Shown here: positions 40,369 through 49,482 of the stretch, in pieces | Numbering within the stretch: position 1 is the stretch's first letter | Layout of the letters: every line of letters begins with the position of its first letter | From: Firmicutes bacterium ADurb.Bin182 | GTDB lineage: Bacteria > Bacillota > Clostridia > Christensenellales > CAG-138 | Assembly: GCA_002070205.1 (NCBI GenBank) | Contig: MWCU01000048.1 | Coordinates: forward strand, 1 to 51,833 | Length of the DNA stretch: 51,833 nucleotides | Direction of reading: 5' to 3' | Position numbers and translations under genes: made by a program | Notes under the pieces: generated by a model | Database searches by the model: none | What the model saw: only the letters and a program-made list of their open reading frames with translations | Told to the model about the DNA's origin: nothing

Positions 40369-40983
40369 ATGTGGATATATGAAAAAAAACTTCAATACCC
40401 TGTGAGAATCTGCAAACCGGATACGCGCATGGCAAAATTGCTGATGACCCAATATGGCGGACCGGATTCCGAGCTTGCGGCGGGTACTCGGTATCTGACG
40501 CAAAGGTTTTCAATGCCGGATGACAGGGTAAGAGCCACCGTGAACGATATCGGGACTGAGGAATTGGCTCATTGGGAAATGATCGGCACAATGATTTATC
40601 AATGCATGAGAGGTGCAAGCAGGGAAGACATCAAAGCCGCGGGGCTGGATGGTTACTATACGATACATGACTGCGGCGTATTCCCCGTCGACGCGAACGG
40701 AGTTCCGTTCACGACTGCTTATATACAATGCACGGGCGATCCAATCGCAGACTTGCACGAGGACCTTGCCGCGGAGCAAAAGGCGCGTGCGACCTATGAG
40801 CATCTGATCAATATGACGGATAATCCCGATATCATCGATCCTTTGAGATTCCTGCGCCAACGGGAAGTCGTACATTTTCAAAGGTTCGGGGAGTGCCTCA
40901 GCATAGTCCAGCAGATCATGTGCAACAAACACGCAATGAGTAATGCCGCTGCGCCGTACAGCCGCAGCGCTTATTCAAAATAA
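40369..40983 (+). CDS. cotJC: Spore coat protein CotJC (manganese catalase family)
   Basis: This 204-residue protein is of the manganese-catalase type: WIYEKKLQYPVRICKPD, MTQYGGPDSELAAGTRYLTQRFSM, the metal ligands in IGTEELAHWEMIGTMI and DLAAEQKARATYEHLI, and REVVHFQRFGECL. It may detoxify peroxide during coat assembly. AAGGAGG is eight bases before the ATG. It ends the operon and is followed by a shared terminator. Length is typical for CotJC. Confidence 0.95.
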   Translation: MWIYEKKLQYPVRICKPDTRMAKLLMTQYGGPDSELAAGTRYLTQRFSMPDDRVRATVNDIGTEELAHWEMIGTMIYQCMRGASREDIKAAGLDGYYTIHDCGVFPVDANGVPFTTAYIQCTGDPIADLHEDLAAEQKARATYEHLINMTDNPDIIDPLRFLRQREVVHFQRFGECLSIVQQIMCNKHAMSNAAAPYSRSAYSK

Positions 40984-41013
40984 GCCGACCGTGTTCAACC
41001 GGCACCCGACCGT

Positions 41014-41050
41014 TAAGGGTGTTCGCAACGGAGCATGCGAAACACCCTTA
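41014..41050. terminator. Bidirectional terminator between cotJC and gpsA
   Basis: TAAGGGTGTTCGCA (41014-41027) pairs with TGCGAAACACCCTTA (41036-41050), followed on the + strand by TTCTTTTT. The convergent gpsA gene ends 36 bases to the right, so the element may serve both. Confidence 0.8.
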
Positions 41051-41085
41051 TTCTTTTTCGCCTCGAAGCAGTTTTCTCAAAAACG

Positions 41086-42042
41086 CTAAAACTCCTGCTT
41101 GACGCTTCTTAAAAACAGCTCGTTGAGTGCGTCGTTCGCGCTTTTGCCCTGATGAAGAACATCATAAACGGCGCGGCATATCGGCAATTCGACCTCATAC
41201 GCTGAGGATAATTCCATCAGAGCCAAAATAGTTGTATATCCTTCGGCAAGTTCTGAAAAGCGCTCCCCTTTCACAAACATTTCGCCGAATCTTCTGTTAT
41301 GGCTGAATTCGGAAAACACGGTCGCTTCATAGTCACCCAGATGGCACAGTCCGTATGCGGACAACTCATTTCCTCCCATCGCCTTGATGAGCTTCGCGAT
41401 TTCCCAGGTCGCCCTTGACATCAACGCGCCTTTCAATGAGGTCAAGTTAAGCCCATCCAGTATCCCGGCGGCTATCCCTACGACATTTTTGGCGGCTGCT
41501 CCGACTTCGTTGCCGATAAGATCGTTCCCGTAGTAAAATCTTATGAGTTCGCCCGAAAATGCTGCAACAAGGTTTCGCTTCGTTTCCTCGTCCCAAGAGT
41601 CGATAACCATGCAGTTGGGTATACCCCTCAAAAATTCCTGCACGTGACCCGGTCCGAGCCAAACGGCGACCTTGTTTGTTCCGTCCATGTATTCTCCCGC
41701 GATCTCGCTCAGACGTTTCCCGCTCTTCGCTTCAAGCCCTTTCATGCAAAGAACAAATGTTTTTCCCATAGGTTCATACCCTGAAATCCGCTCCATCAGT
41801 TCCCTAAGGTTTTGAGCGCTTATTGAAACGATAATTATCTCAGATTCCATGCTTTCGCATAGATCCGATGTCAAGCGGACTCTCCGGCTGAGTGTAACAA
41901 GCCCGTTTGTCCGTGTTTCGCGAAACCGCTTCAGATGTATGGAATCTTCCCTTCCGTACAGCAGCACATCGTGTCCGAGGCTGTCCAGATACCATGCGAT
42001 AAAAGATCCCCATCTGCCGCAGCCCACCACCGAGATTTTCAT
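41086..42042 (-). CDS. gpsA: NAD(P)-dependent glycerol-3-phosphate dehydrogenase
   Basis: This 318-residue enzyme reduces dihydroxyacetone phosphate to glycerol-3-phosphate for phospholipid synthesis. It has the Rossmann fingerprint ISVVGCGRWGSFIAWYL, FVLCMKGLE, VWLGPGHVQE, the catalytic lysine in EVGAAAKNVVGIAAG and a helical C-terminal domain with GLCHLGDYEATVFSEFSHNRRFGE. It is slightly diverged from standard GpsA (VCATKG is replaced by VLCMKG). ATG 42042 has AAGGAG seven bases upstream; a 15-codon extension lacks a site. It is monocistronic. Confidence 0.9.
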   Translation of the reverse strand: MKISVVGCGRWGSFIAWYLDSLGHDVLLYGREDSIHLKRFRETRTNGLVTLSRRVRLTSDLCESMESEIIIVSISAQNLRELMERISGYEPMGKTFVLCMKGLEAKSGKRLSEIAGEYMDGTNKVAVWLGPGHVQEFLRGIPNCMVIDSWDEETKRNLVAAFSGELIRFYYGNDLIGNEVGAAAKNVVGIAAGILDGLNLTSLKGALMSRATWEIAKLIKAMGGNELSAYGLCHLGDYEATVFSEFSHNRRFGEMFVKGERFSELAEGYTTILALMELSSAYEVELPICRAVYDVLHQGKSANDALNELFLRSVKQEF

Positions 42043-42249
42043 CTTAAGTCTCCTTGCAAATATGCTGTAAAGATTATAACATGACAAAACGCCTTAGCCG
42101 CATGCAGGAAAATATTCCCGGATCCTGTCGGGAGTGTCTTTTATGCAAGCATTATACCCGCCTTTGCGCCTTTCCAAAGGAAATATCGCTCCCGGCAAAG
42201 CCGTGAATAAACCGGCGATGCCGCCCGCGAAGGCGAAAAAACTAAAAAG

Positions 42250-42276
42250 ACGTGAACTTTAAATCAAAGTTCACGT
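42250..42276 (-). terminator. Terminator after tRNA-Leu
   Basis: ACGTGAACTTT (42250-42260) pairs perfectly with AAAGTTCACGT (42266-42276); on the minus strand the stem is followed by CTTTTTAG. It lies four bases after the tRNA end. Confidence 0.9.
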
Positions 42277-42279
42277 TTC

Positions 42280-42363
42280 TGGTGCGGGTGGCGAGATTCG
42301 AACTCGCAAGGTTTCCCCGACGGATTTTAAGTCCGTTGTGTATGCCGTTCCACCACACCCGCA
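42280..42363 (-). tRNA. tRNA-Leu (TAA)
   Basis: The minus strand folds as a class II tRNA: acceptor TGCGGGT/ACCCGCA, anticodon arm GGACT-TAAAA-TCC with the TAA anticodon in CTTAAAA, a variable arm of intermediate length, T arm GCGAGTTCGAATCTCGC and an encoded CCA (42280-42282). It decodes TTA/TTG leucine codons. Confidence 0.96.
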
Positions 42364-42440
42364 TACCTGAATATTATAAAATGTGCGGTTACGGCAGTCA
42401 AGTATTGCCGTACCGCACGAATTTCAACGATGGACTTTAG

Positions 42441-43178
42441 TCAAACGTTATATGCAAACAATTCTTCCGCAACCTCTGCATCGGGAAAAGCCTCCGAAGC
42501 TTCCTTCAATATCATCTCGTCCGTATATCCTCCGCCCCAAATATGCGTGCATATAAGCCTTTTAACCATTGCGTCCCGGGCGATAATCCCAGCTTCCCTT
42601 GCAGTCAAATGAGGGGCGTTTGTCGTCTTGTCCGATGATAAAAGACCTGTATCGGCAAGCAGTACGTCGGCATATTTGCATAAGTCCGCAAGGCGGTCGC
42701 TCCAGCCCGTATCGCCGGTATAAAACAATCTTGTTCGTCCGTCCGTAATATCCATTGCATAGGAGGGCACGGGATGAATCATTCTGTGAAGGGTTACGCT
42801 CACTGAGCCGAAACGAAATTTCATCCCGTCGATCGAAGCAACCATTTCATAAACTCCGAAAGCCGCCAGCTGCCTGAAAATACTTTCCGGCTCGCCCGGG
42901 CCTACGACGGTAAGCGGCACCGGAATGCGTTTTTCCCGGCCGTGCAAAAGTTCCAAAGCATATCTTAATATGAGCAGATCAGCATAATGGTCGCTGTGAA
43001 GGTGAGAGAGGATAACGGCATTCAAACCCGCGATTCCTCCGCGCTGGAACAAACGGCTCAAAGTCCCGCTGCCCATATCCAATGCAAGCTTTACATCATC
43101 CGCTTCCAAAAGATATCCGGAACACGCGCCACCCGGAGCGGGGAAGGGACCGTATTTTCCCAATACCGTAAGCTTCAT
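42441..43178 (-). CDS. Metallo-beta-lactamase fold hydrolase (RNase Z-like)
   Basis: This 245-residue protein has the metallo-beta-lactamase metal motif LSHLHSDHYADL (about residues 57-68) and LFYTGDTGWSD with later THIWGGG, an arrangement seen in RNase Z/ElaC-type and phosphonate-type subgroups. It lacks the exosite arm expected of RNase Z, so I do not name it rnz. The ATG directly follows the stop of the ECF component gene, and the two are translationally coupled. The substrate is unknown; a hydrolase working with a vitamin uptake component is possible. Confidence 0.8.
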   Translation of the reverse strand: MKLTVLGKYGPFPAPGGACSGYLLEADDVKLALDMGSGTLSRLFQRGGIAGLNAVILSHLHSDHYADLLILRYALELLHGREKRIPVPLTVVGPGEPESIFRQLAAFGVYEMVASIDGMKFRFGSVSVTLHRMIHPVPSYAMDITDGRTRLFYTGDTGWSDRLADLCKYADVLLADTGLLSSDKTTNAPHLTAREAGIIARDAMVKRLICTHIWGGGYTDEMILKEASEAFPDAEVAEELFAYNV

Positions 43179-43721
43179 TTATTTCACCCGGCTGCTGTTA
43201 AATTCGACCTCATTACAGGACAACCTGCCGATAATCTTTAATACCGGAAGGGAAATCAATCCGTTTGCGATTGCTTGAAGGGCGTTATAAGGCAGAGACA
43301 AAGCGGCTACCTCATAATTGCCCATGATAACAAGGTCAAAAAAGAAATAGCCGAGCATCATGACGGCGCCGGATACACAAACGGCCTTTGCGAGATTTCT
43401 CCAAGCATAATCGCGCTTGATTAGTTTTGCCGCCAGTAAAGCCATACCGCCTTTAATAATGAGCGTCGGCAGCGCATAAACGGCGCTTCCGACGAACAGG
43501 TCGGCAAACGCGGAGGACAGCGCCGCAGTCAACGCGCCTATAGGACCGCCCAACAATACGGCTGCAGCAAATACGCCTATATCGCCCAAATTGATATAAG
43601 CGCCGGCGGATACTTCGCCGCGCTTGATATCGAGAGGAATCCTCAGTATCCATGTAATAAGCAATGTCGCAGTGAATAAACAGGCAGCCAGAATCAATTT
43701 TTTCTTATCCGGCAGACGCAT
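43179..43721 (-). CDS. ECF transporter S component
   Basis: This 180-residue membrane protein has about six helices and matches ECF S components: ILRIPLDIKRGEVSAGAYINLGDIGVFAAAVLLGGPIGALTAALSSAFADL and a C-terminal NALQAIANGLISLPVLKII. These proteins bind a vitamin or metal substrate and partner with a shared EcfAA'T module that is not in the window. ATG 43721 has GGGAGG upstream. TATAAT near 43755 on the minus strand may be its -10. The 150-base leader shows no riboswitch I can identify, so the substrate is open. Confidence 0.82.
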   Translation of the reverse strand: MRLPDKKKLILAACLFTATLLITWILRIPLDIKRGEVSAGAYINLGDIGVFAAAVLLGGPIGALTAALSSAFADLFVGSAVYALPTLIIKGGMALLAAKLIKRDYAWRNLAKAVCVSGAVMMLGYFFFDLVIMGNYEVAALSLPYNALQAIANGLISLPVLKIIGRLSCNEVEFNSSRVK

Positions 43722-43881
43722 CGTCCAACCTCCCATTAGTAATATAATCAATTATAACCCGTTTCCCAAAATTATGCATCATACGGATATATATGTATGA
43801 CTTTATTTACATAATCTTCATGTTGCGCTGCCAGTGTACAGGAAACGGGCGAAGCGGGACGCACCGGCTTTCGAATGCGGC

Positions 43882-45318
43882 TTAATAGGCCCTGGCAAAA
43901 AATACCATGTGTTTCGCCTCTTTGCCGCAATGCACGCACTTGTCCGTAATATGCCTCTGCTCAAAGGGTATGCATCTTGTTGTTGCTCCGGTTTTCTCCT
44001 TTATCGAGGTTTCGCATTCCCGCTCCCCGCACCACATGGCTTTGACGAACCCGTTCTTAACGCCCTGTGAGAACTCTTCAAAATCCGACGCTTCGACCGT
44101 TTTGGATTCGCGCATAGCGAGAGCTTTTTTGTAAAGCCCGACATGAATGTCCTTGAGCAATTCTTCGACAGTACCGGCAATGCCGTCCATAGGCACAAAA
44201 AGCTTCTCAAGGTTGTCTCTTCGCACAAGTACTGCCTGATTTTTCTCGATATCCTTCGGACCTACCTCAATGCGCAGGGGAACGCCTTTCATTTCCCATT
44301 GATTGAATTTCCAGCCCGCGCTCTGGTCGCCGTCATCCAGTTCCGCTCGTATGCCTGCCTTTTTCAGCATATCGAAAAGCTCGCCGGCCTTTTCCCTGAC
44401 GCCTTCTTTATGCATTGCGATCGGCAATACGACTGCCTGAACGGGCGCCGCTTTCGGGGGAAGCACAAGCCCGCGGTCATCGCCGTGCACCATGATGATT
44501 CCGCCTATCATTCTTGTCGATGTTCCCCATGAGGTCGTATAGCAATATTCCAGCTTGCCTTCCTTGCTGAGATATGTTATGTCATATGCTCTCGCAAAAT
44601 GGTCCGAAAGGTTGTGGGACGTTCCCATTTGAAGCGCTTTTCCGTCCTGCATCATTGCTTCCATCGTATAGGTGGCGTAAGCCCCGGCGAATTTTTCCTT
44701 CTCGCTTTTCCTGCCTACGACAACCGGAATGGCGAGTACGTTTTCGGAAAACTCCCGGTAGACTTCAAGCATCCTTATGGTTTCTTCCTGTGCATCCTCA
44801 AACGTTGCGTGCGCGGTATGGCCCTCCTGCCATAAAAATTCGCTTGTACGCAAGAAGGGGCGCGTACTTTTTTCCCAGCGCACGACGTTCGCCCATTGGT
44901 TGATGAGCAGGGGCAGGTCCCTGTAGGACTGTATCCATTTTGAATACATTGAACATATTATTGTCTCGCTGGTAGGACGAATGCATAAGCGTTCAGGCAG
45001 CTCCTCGCTTCCTCCGTGAGTCACCCACGCAACTTCGGGAGCAAAGCCTTCAACGTGCTCCGCCTCTTTGATGAGCAGGCTCTCGGGTATCAGCAGCGGG
45101 AAATACGCGTTTTTGTGCCCCGTAGCTTTAAATCGAGCATCCATTTCCGATTGCATCAATTCCCAAACGCCGTAACCGTAAGGCTTAATGACCATAAAGC
45201 CCTTAACGTCCGAATAATCCACCATATCCGTCTTTTTAATCACGTCCGTATACCACTGCGGGAAATCCTCGCTGCGGGATGCAATCTGCGTGACGAATTC
45301 TTGGTTGTTTTTTGCCAT
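43882..45318 (-). CDS. proS: Proline--tRNA ligase, archaeal/eukaryotic type
   Basis: This 478-residue class II synthetase charges tRNA-Pro. It is the short form without the editing insertion, as in archaea and many Clostridia: FMVIKPYGYGVWELMQSEMD, RPTSETIICSMYSKWI, RWEKSTRPFLRTSEFLWQEGHTAHAT, a class II motif 3 region, and the C-terminal zinc domain with four cysteines (CGERECE, CVHCGKEA) ending in FARAY. ATG 45318 has CGGAGG upstream. A T-box leader controls it (separate entry). The length and terminal tyrosine identify the archaeal-type branch. Confidence 0.95.
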   Translation of the reverse strand: MAKNNQEFVTQIASRSEDFPQWYTDVIKKTDMVDYSDVKGFMVIKPYGYGVWELMQSEMDARFKATGHKNAYFPLLIPESLLIKEAEHVEGFAPEVAWVTHGGSEELPERLCIRPTSETIICSMYSKWIQSYRDLPLLINQWANVVRWEKSTRPFLRTSEFLWQEGHTAHATFEDAQEETIRMLEVYREFSENVLAIPVVVGRKSEKEKFAGAYATYTMEAMMQDGKALQMGTSHNLSDHFARAYDITYLSKEGKLEYCYTTSWGTSTRMIGGIIMVHGDDRGLVLPPKAAPVQAVVLPIAMHKEGVREKAGELFDMLKKAGIRAELDDGDQSAGWKFNQWEMKGVPLRIEVGPKDIEKNQAVLVRRDNLEKLFVPMDGIAGTVEELLKDIHVGLYKKALAMRESKTVEASDFEEFSQGVKNGFVKAMWCGERECETSIKEKTGATTRCIPFEQRHITDKCVHCGKEAKHMVFFARAY

Positions 45319-45365
45319 TGGATACCTCCGAAATTCTTTGATTCTATGTATCACGAATAACAAAA

Positions 45366-45575
45366 CCTCGCCTATATGCAGTCATAAGGGCGAGGTGTGT
45401 TCGCGGTACCACCTTATTTGGGTCTTTATCGCTTTAACGCAGCGGAACGTTCGGGCATTTCCTCCCGAAAGCTTCGGGGCGGGACGAACCATTTTCCGTA
45501 AACGGTTACTCTCAGCACAGCGAAACCGCTCTCTTTTTACGGCATCTTTGGAACTTTGATCCCTTCATCGCTTTT
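45366..45575 (-). promoter_or_regulatory. T-box leader of proS
   Basis: The minus strand has the T-box core AAGGTGGTACCGCG (45402-45415) and a terminator with arms CCTCGCC / GGCGAGG followed by TTTTG (45366-45394). An upstream Stem I-like region has paired arms GCCGTAAA / TTTACGG and an AGAGAG bulge. I could not fix a proline specifier codon in the internal loop. The leader should respond to uncharged tRNA, presumably tRNA-Pro. Confidence 0.88.
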
Positions 45576-45584
45576 AATTGAATT

Positions 45585-45613
45585 ATCATACCATCGGTAA
45601 AATAATAAGTCAA
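45585..45613 (-). promoter_or_regulatory. Sigma-A promoter of proS
   Basis: TTGACT (45608-45613) and TATGAT (45585-45590) are 17 bases apart on the minus strand. The -35 box overlaps the stop codon of the upstream coiled-coil gene. Confidence 0.75.
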
Positions 45614-46371
45614 CCTTCCTTCAGTACTTCTTCAATAATCGAATTAAGCTCAAGATCCAGCTCATTTCCGCCAGCGGGAAGCTCATCTGATTCGCGCAAA
45701 TCCTCTACCCGCCATACTTTTTCGGGTTCGCCGGAGCTAAAGTCGGCCTGTTCGCCTTCGGTTTCTTCCTCGGTTTGCTGAACCGAGAGCTCACGTCCCT
45801 GAATCTTATAGATATTCTGCATAAGCTCGGCAGGCGACCGGTAATCATCCGGCAATTCCACATTCGCTTCTCCCGAAAACGCACCGTATCCCTTCATCTC
45901 TTCGATAATCTCCGAGTCCACTGCCGGTTTGATCTGCAATATCAGATCCGCGAATTTTTCAGCCTGTTCACGCGCGTCGGAGGCGGCTTTCGCAAGCTCG
46001 CTGTTCAACCGCTTTATGTTATTTTCATACTCCAGAACCGAGGCTTCGGCCTTTTTTACCGTGCGGGCGGCTGCGGCTTCGGCGTCTTCCAGTATCGATT
46101 TGGCTTTTGCCCGGGCTTCCTCCTCCATTGCTGCTATTCTCGATTGCGCTTCGGAAATGATCCGCTTTTCGGCAGCTTTTGCTTCCGTTAAAGCCCAAGA
46201 TATCGCTTGCTCTTTATTTCTGAACTCTTTGATCTGCTCGCTCAGTTCATCCGCCCTCTTTTTAAGCTCGGATATTTCGGCTTTATATCGCTCTAATTCG
46301 GCATTGCTAAGTTCAAGCTCCAGCGTGCGCGCTTCCAATTGTTCCTCAAGTTCCTGAACTTTTTTACCCAT
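45610..46371 (-). CDS. Coiled-coil protein (DivIVA-like composition), unknown
   Basis: This 253-residue, acidic protein is a long coiled coil from residues ~3 to 150 (EELEARTLELELSNAELERYKAEI, AKAAEKRIISEAQSRIAAMEEEARAKAKS), followed by an unstructured acidic tail (EEETEGEQADF). It resembles DivIVA/GpsB-type polar scaffolds in composition but lacks the N-terminal lipid-binding motif of DivIVA. ATG 46371 lies 14 bases after the ruvB stop, with AGGGAG upstream. It is the fourth gene of the ruvC-ruvA-ruvB operon. Function cannot be named. Confidence 0.7.
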   Translation of the reverse strand: MGKKVQELEEQLEARTLELELSNAELERYKAEISELKKRADELSEQIKEFRNKEQAISWALTEAKAAEKRIISEAQSRIAAMEEEARAKAKSILEDAEAAAARTVKKAEASVLEYENNIKRLNSELAKAASDAREQAEKFADLILQIKPAVDSEIIEEMKGYGAFSGEANVELPDDYRSPAELMQNIYKIQGRELSVQQTEEETEGEQADFSSGEPEKVWRVEDLRESDELPAGGNELDLELNSIIEEVLKEG

Positions 46372-46385
46372 CTCACTGACTCCCT

Positions 46386-47411
46386 TCAAATATTCATGCG
46401 CTCTTGCAGCGTTAGATTTTCATAGGTATATCCCATATGGGCGTATCCCGCCGGCAAAACAACCCGGCCCCGAGGCGTGCGGGCGATAAAGCCCAGTTGC
46501 AGCAGGTACGGCTCGTATACGTCTTCTATAGTCACAGCGTCCTCGCCGGTCGCGGCAGCTATAGTGTCCAGCCCGACAGGCCTTCCGCTGAATTTTTCTA
46601 TCATGGTGCCAAGCATTTTCCTGTCGACCGCATCCAATCCCAAATCATCGATTTCAAGCATATCGAGGCCGGCTTTTGCGGTTTCAATATCTATTATCCC
46701 GTTTGCCTTGACCTGAGCATAGTCCCTCACCCGCTTAAGCAATCTGTTTGCTATGCGCGGGGTGCCGCGGGAACGGGACGCAATTTCGACAGCTCCTCCG
46801 GAATCGATATCGATGTTCAAAATAGATGCGCTTCGAGTTATGATGCATCGTAAATCTTCCGGCTTGTACATTTCAAGCTGTTCTTTGATACCGAATCTGT
46901 CCCTTAAGGGAGAAGTCAAAAGCCCCATGCGCGTTGTCGCGCCTACCAACGTGAATTTCGGCAGATCAAGGCGAATCGAGCGGGCGGACGGTCCCTTCCC
47001 GATTACTATGTCCAGCGCGAAATCCTCCATCGCGGGATAGAGCACCTCTTCGACCGTTGCGTTGAGCCTGTGTATCTCATCGATAAACAAAACATCGCCC
47101 TGCGCGAGATTGGTAAGCAGCGCTGCTAAATCTCCCGCATGCGACAACGCCGGACCGGACGTAATCCTTAAGCATCCTCCCATTTCATTCGCTATTATGG
47201 TAGCCAAAGTGGTTTTACCCAACCCGGGAGGTCCGTAAAGCAACGCATGATCAAGCGGCTCGCCTCTTTTGAGCGCCGCTTCGATATAGATCTTCATATG
47301 CTCCTTCACGCCGCTTTGACCTATATACTCATTCAGAAAACGCGGCCTGAGGCTGTATTCGATTAGTTCGTCACCATCCGCAAATTTGGATGACATAATT
47401 CGTTCGTTCAT
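46386..47411 (-). CDS. ruvB: Holliday junction branch migration helicase RuvB
   Basis: This 341-residue AAA+ motor drives branch migration. Motifs are [18 protein letters not shown], Walker [12 protein letters not shown], Walker [12 protein letters not shown], the sensor [18 protein letters not shown] and the C-terminal winged helix ([41 protein letters not shown]). CGGAGG lies four bases before the ATG. It follows ruvA and ruvC in one operon. Full length. Confidence 0.98.
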   Translation of the reverse strand: MNERIMSSKFADGDELIEYSLRPRFLNEYIGQSGVKEHMKIYIEAALKRGEPLDHALLYGPPGLGKTTLATIIANEMGGCLRITSGPALSHAGDLAALLTNLAQGDVLFIDEIHRLNATVEEVLYPAMEDFALDIVIGKGPSARSIRLDLPKFTLVGATTRMGLLTSPLRDRFGIKEQLEMYKPEDLRCIITRSASILNIDIDSGGAVEIASRSRGTPRIANRLLKRVRDYAQVKANGIIDIETAKAGLDMLEIDDLGLDAVDRKMLGTMIEKFSGRPVGLDTIAAATGEDAVTIEDVYEPYLLQLGFIARTPRGRVVLPAGYAHMGYTYENLTLQERMNI

Positions 47412-47445
47412 TATACCTCCGAACGTTTTTCACGCTTGCCGCCCT

Positions 47446-48027
47446 TCAGCGGGCAAGGGATCTAAGCGCTTTGGTTATCATTTCTTCAACGCGCTTACAA
47501 TCCTCAAGCGAAGCTACCGCTCTGCTCGCCGCCGCTCCGTCGTAACCGAGCGCTACGAGCGCGGCTGTCGCTTCGGCGCGCATATCGAGCTGAGAAGATG
47601 TACCGCCGGAACGGCCGGCGAACTCGTCAAGACTGATTCTCTCCTTCAATTCCAAAAGAACGCGTGCTGCCGTTTTTGCTCCCAATCCCGGGACCCTTTT
47701 GAATGCCGCCGCGTTTTCAGTCAACACGGCCGCGGCGATATCGGAAACGCTCAGGGATGAAAGAATGGACTGAGCGAGTTTCGGTCCGACCCGGTTAACG
47801 CCTATCAAACGGCGAAACATCGCGCGCTCTTCAACATCCGCAAAACCGTAAAGCGTAACCGAATCCTGAGCTGCAACCAAGTGGGTGTAAAGCTTTGCCT
47901 GTTCCTTTTTATTGAGGCATTTGATAGTATTGGATGAGCACAAAAGCTCATATCCAACGCCCGAAGCCTCAACAATTATGCGATCCGGGCATATCTCCTC
48001 CACAGAGCCTTTTATATACGCGTACAA
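47446..48027 (-). CDS. ruvA: Holliday junction DNA-binding protein RuvA
   Basis: This 193-residue protein tetramerises on Holliday junctions and recruits RuvB. The N-terminal OB domain (YAYIKGSVEEICPDRIIVEASGVGYELL), two helix-hairpin-helix motifs (GVNRVGPKLAQSIL, VPGLGAKTAARVLLEL) and the C-terminal RuvB-binding domain (AEATAALVALGYDGAAASRAV) are present. I place the start at TTG 48027, giving MYAYIKG as in other RuvA, because GGGAGG lies six bases before it; the ATG two codons earlier touches the site. Confidence 0.95.
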   Translation of the reverse strand: MYAYIKGSVEEICPDRIIVEASGVGYELLCSSNTIKCLNKKEQAKLYTHLVAAQDSVTLYGFADVEERAMFRRLIGVNRVGPKLAQSILSSLSVSDIAAAVLTENAAAFKRVPGLGAKTAARVLLELKERISLDEFAGRSGGTSSQLDMRAEATAALVALGYDGAAASRAVASLEDCKRVEEMITKALRSLAR

Positions 48028-48057
48028 GTCCATCCTCCCGGGCTTTCATCTGGAATT

Positions 48058-48555
48058 CTATTTTATGATAAAATCATTTCGGCAGGGCCCGGATGTATTG
48101 GCGTGACACAATGCTGCGCCCAATGCGTCGGCCGCGTCATCGGGCCTCGGTATGCAATCGAGGCCAAGCAGGATTTTTACCATCCGCTGGACCTGTTTTT
48201 TATCGGCATGCCCGTTTCCCGTTACGGCAAGCTTTATCTGCATAGGCGTATATTCATACATAGGGAGTCCCAACTGCTGAATGGCCAGAATCGCAACGCC
48301 CCTTCCCGCTCCGACCTGAATGGCGGTCGCGGAATTACGGCAAAAAAATAATTCTTCAAATGCAGCGTGGTCTATCCTATAAGTCTTGGCCAGCTCTCTG
48401 ACGGCTGAATACAGCTTCTCAAGGCGCTCGGGAAACGAATACTCGTCGCCGGTTTTGATGATACCGTACTCAAGAGCGCTAAGGCTTGTCCCTCGAGCAT
48501 CGATGATTCCGTATCCGAGTATTGCATAACCGGGGTCGATGCCAAGTATGATCAA
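48058..48555 (-). CDS. ruvC: Crossover junction endodeoxyribonuclease RuvC
   Basis: This 165-residue nuclease resolves Holliday junctions. The catalytic acidic residues are visible in ILGIDPGYAILGYG (Asp), HAAFEELFFCRNS (Glu) and RPDDAADALGAALCH (Asp). It begins with TTG after CGGAGG, five bases away, and is the first gene of the ruvC-ruvA-ruvB operon. Length is normal. The 177 bases upstream contain no gene. Confidence 0.96.
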   Translation of the reverse strand: MIILGIDPGYAILGYGIIDARGTSLSALEYGIIKTGDEYSFPERLEKLYSAVRELAKTYRIDHAAFEELFFCRNSATAIQVGAGRGVAILAIQQLGLPMYEYTPMQIKLAVTGNGHADKKQVQRMVKILLGLDCIPRPDDAADALGAALCHANTSGPCRNDFIIK

Positions 48556-48732
48556 TACTGCCTCCGAACCTTAATATATGTAATTTATTGTAACATAATA
48601 ATCCCGCTTATACAATCATTGCGGAAAGATTTGGCCCGGGGAGCCCTAAAACCGGGGGATCATAATAAAAAGGAGCCCTATATCGGCCCGTAAATAAACA
48701 GAGGTCAATACTTTCGATGAGCATCATTTGAC

Positions 48733-49335
48733 TCAGCTTTCAATATCCTCAATAAACGCGTTGATTTTTTCTTTCGAATCGAATACTTTGCCATGTTGAA
48801 GTTCAGACAATTCGTCCGCATTCAGCAACTGAAAATCCAGACTCAATTCATCGATCTGCATCACGATGAATGAATCGGGATCCGTCTGCAGTATGCTCAG
48901 CTTATTCTCGCCTGAAGTTTTTAACAGCAAATGAGACGGGCAATAGCTGTCAATCAGGCGCTCTATTTGAACGCTTTCGGGAGTCATAGATACTACTTTA
49001 AAACCCGTGTATTTTTCCGCTACTTGCGACCCTGTTAAGCCTGTTACGTCTCCTTGACCGGCTATTTCGACCACATGATCGCACTTTAAAAACCGAACGG
49101 CCCAGACGACTTCTGCCGAGGGAAGTATAGCGGTATCTTGAGACTGGCTTACGTTTTGCGCGGCCGGTTCTTCCGTGGCAATACCGCCGGACAGCTGTTC
49201 CGGTGCCGGGGTTTTGTCGGCCGGCATATCTTTGCGGGGTGCAATCAGTACACCCAAAATCAACCCGCAGGACAGGGTCGCGGCGCAACATACAAGGGCA
49301 ATACCGTGTTTGCGGACAAAATCGGTGATTTTCAT
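48733..49335 (-). CDS. BofC-like protein (signal-transducing regulator of sporulation)
   Basis: This 200-residue protein has an N-terminal membrane helix or signal (about residues 8-32), a Pro/Thr/Gln-rich spacer and a C-terminal part that matches the BofC C-terminal domain: VTGLTGSQVAEKYTGFKVVSMTPESVQIERLID, CPSHLLLKTSGENKLSIL, and ELQHGKVFDSKEKINAFIEDIES. In Bacillus BofC tunes SpoIVB signalling to the pro-sigma-K checkpoint. ATG 49335 has TGGAGG seven bases upstream. It is monocistronic next to ruvC. The match is by motif order, so a related checkpoint protein is possible. Confidence 0.72.
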   Translation of the reverse strand: MKITDFVRKHGIALVCCAATLSCGLILGVLIAPRKDMPADKTPAPEQLSGGIATEEPAAQNVSQSQDTAILPSAEVVWAVRFLKCDHVVEIAGQGDVTGLTGSQVAEKYTGFKVVSMTPESVQIERLIDSYCPSHLLLKTSGENKLSILQTDPDSFIVMQIDELSLDFQLLNADELSELQHGKVFDSKEKINAFIEDIES

Positions 49336-49482
49336 AAGCATTCCTCCAGTTAGGATTTTTCCCTCTATCAATGCAAATATACCGATGAGGAACAATCGCT
49401 TGATTATTCGCCGATATGCATTAAAATAAACTTAAGGAAAATACCGGCAAAAACAGCTGCTTACGGAAGAGAAGTGACACGA

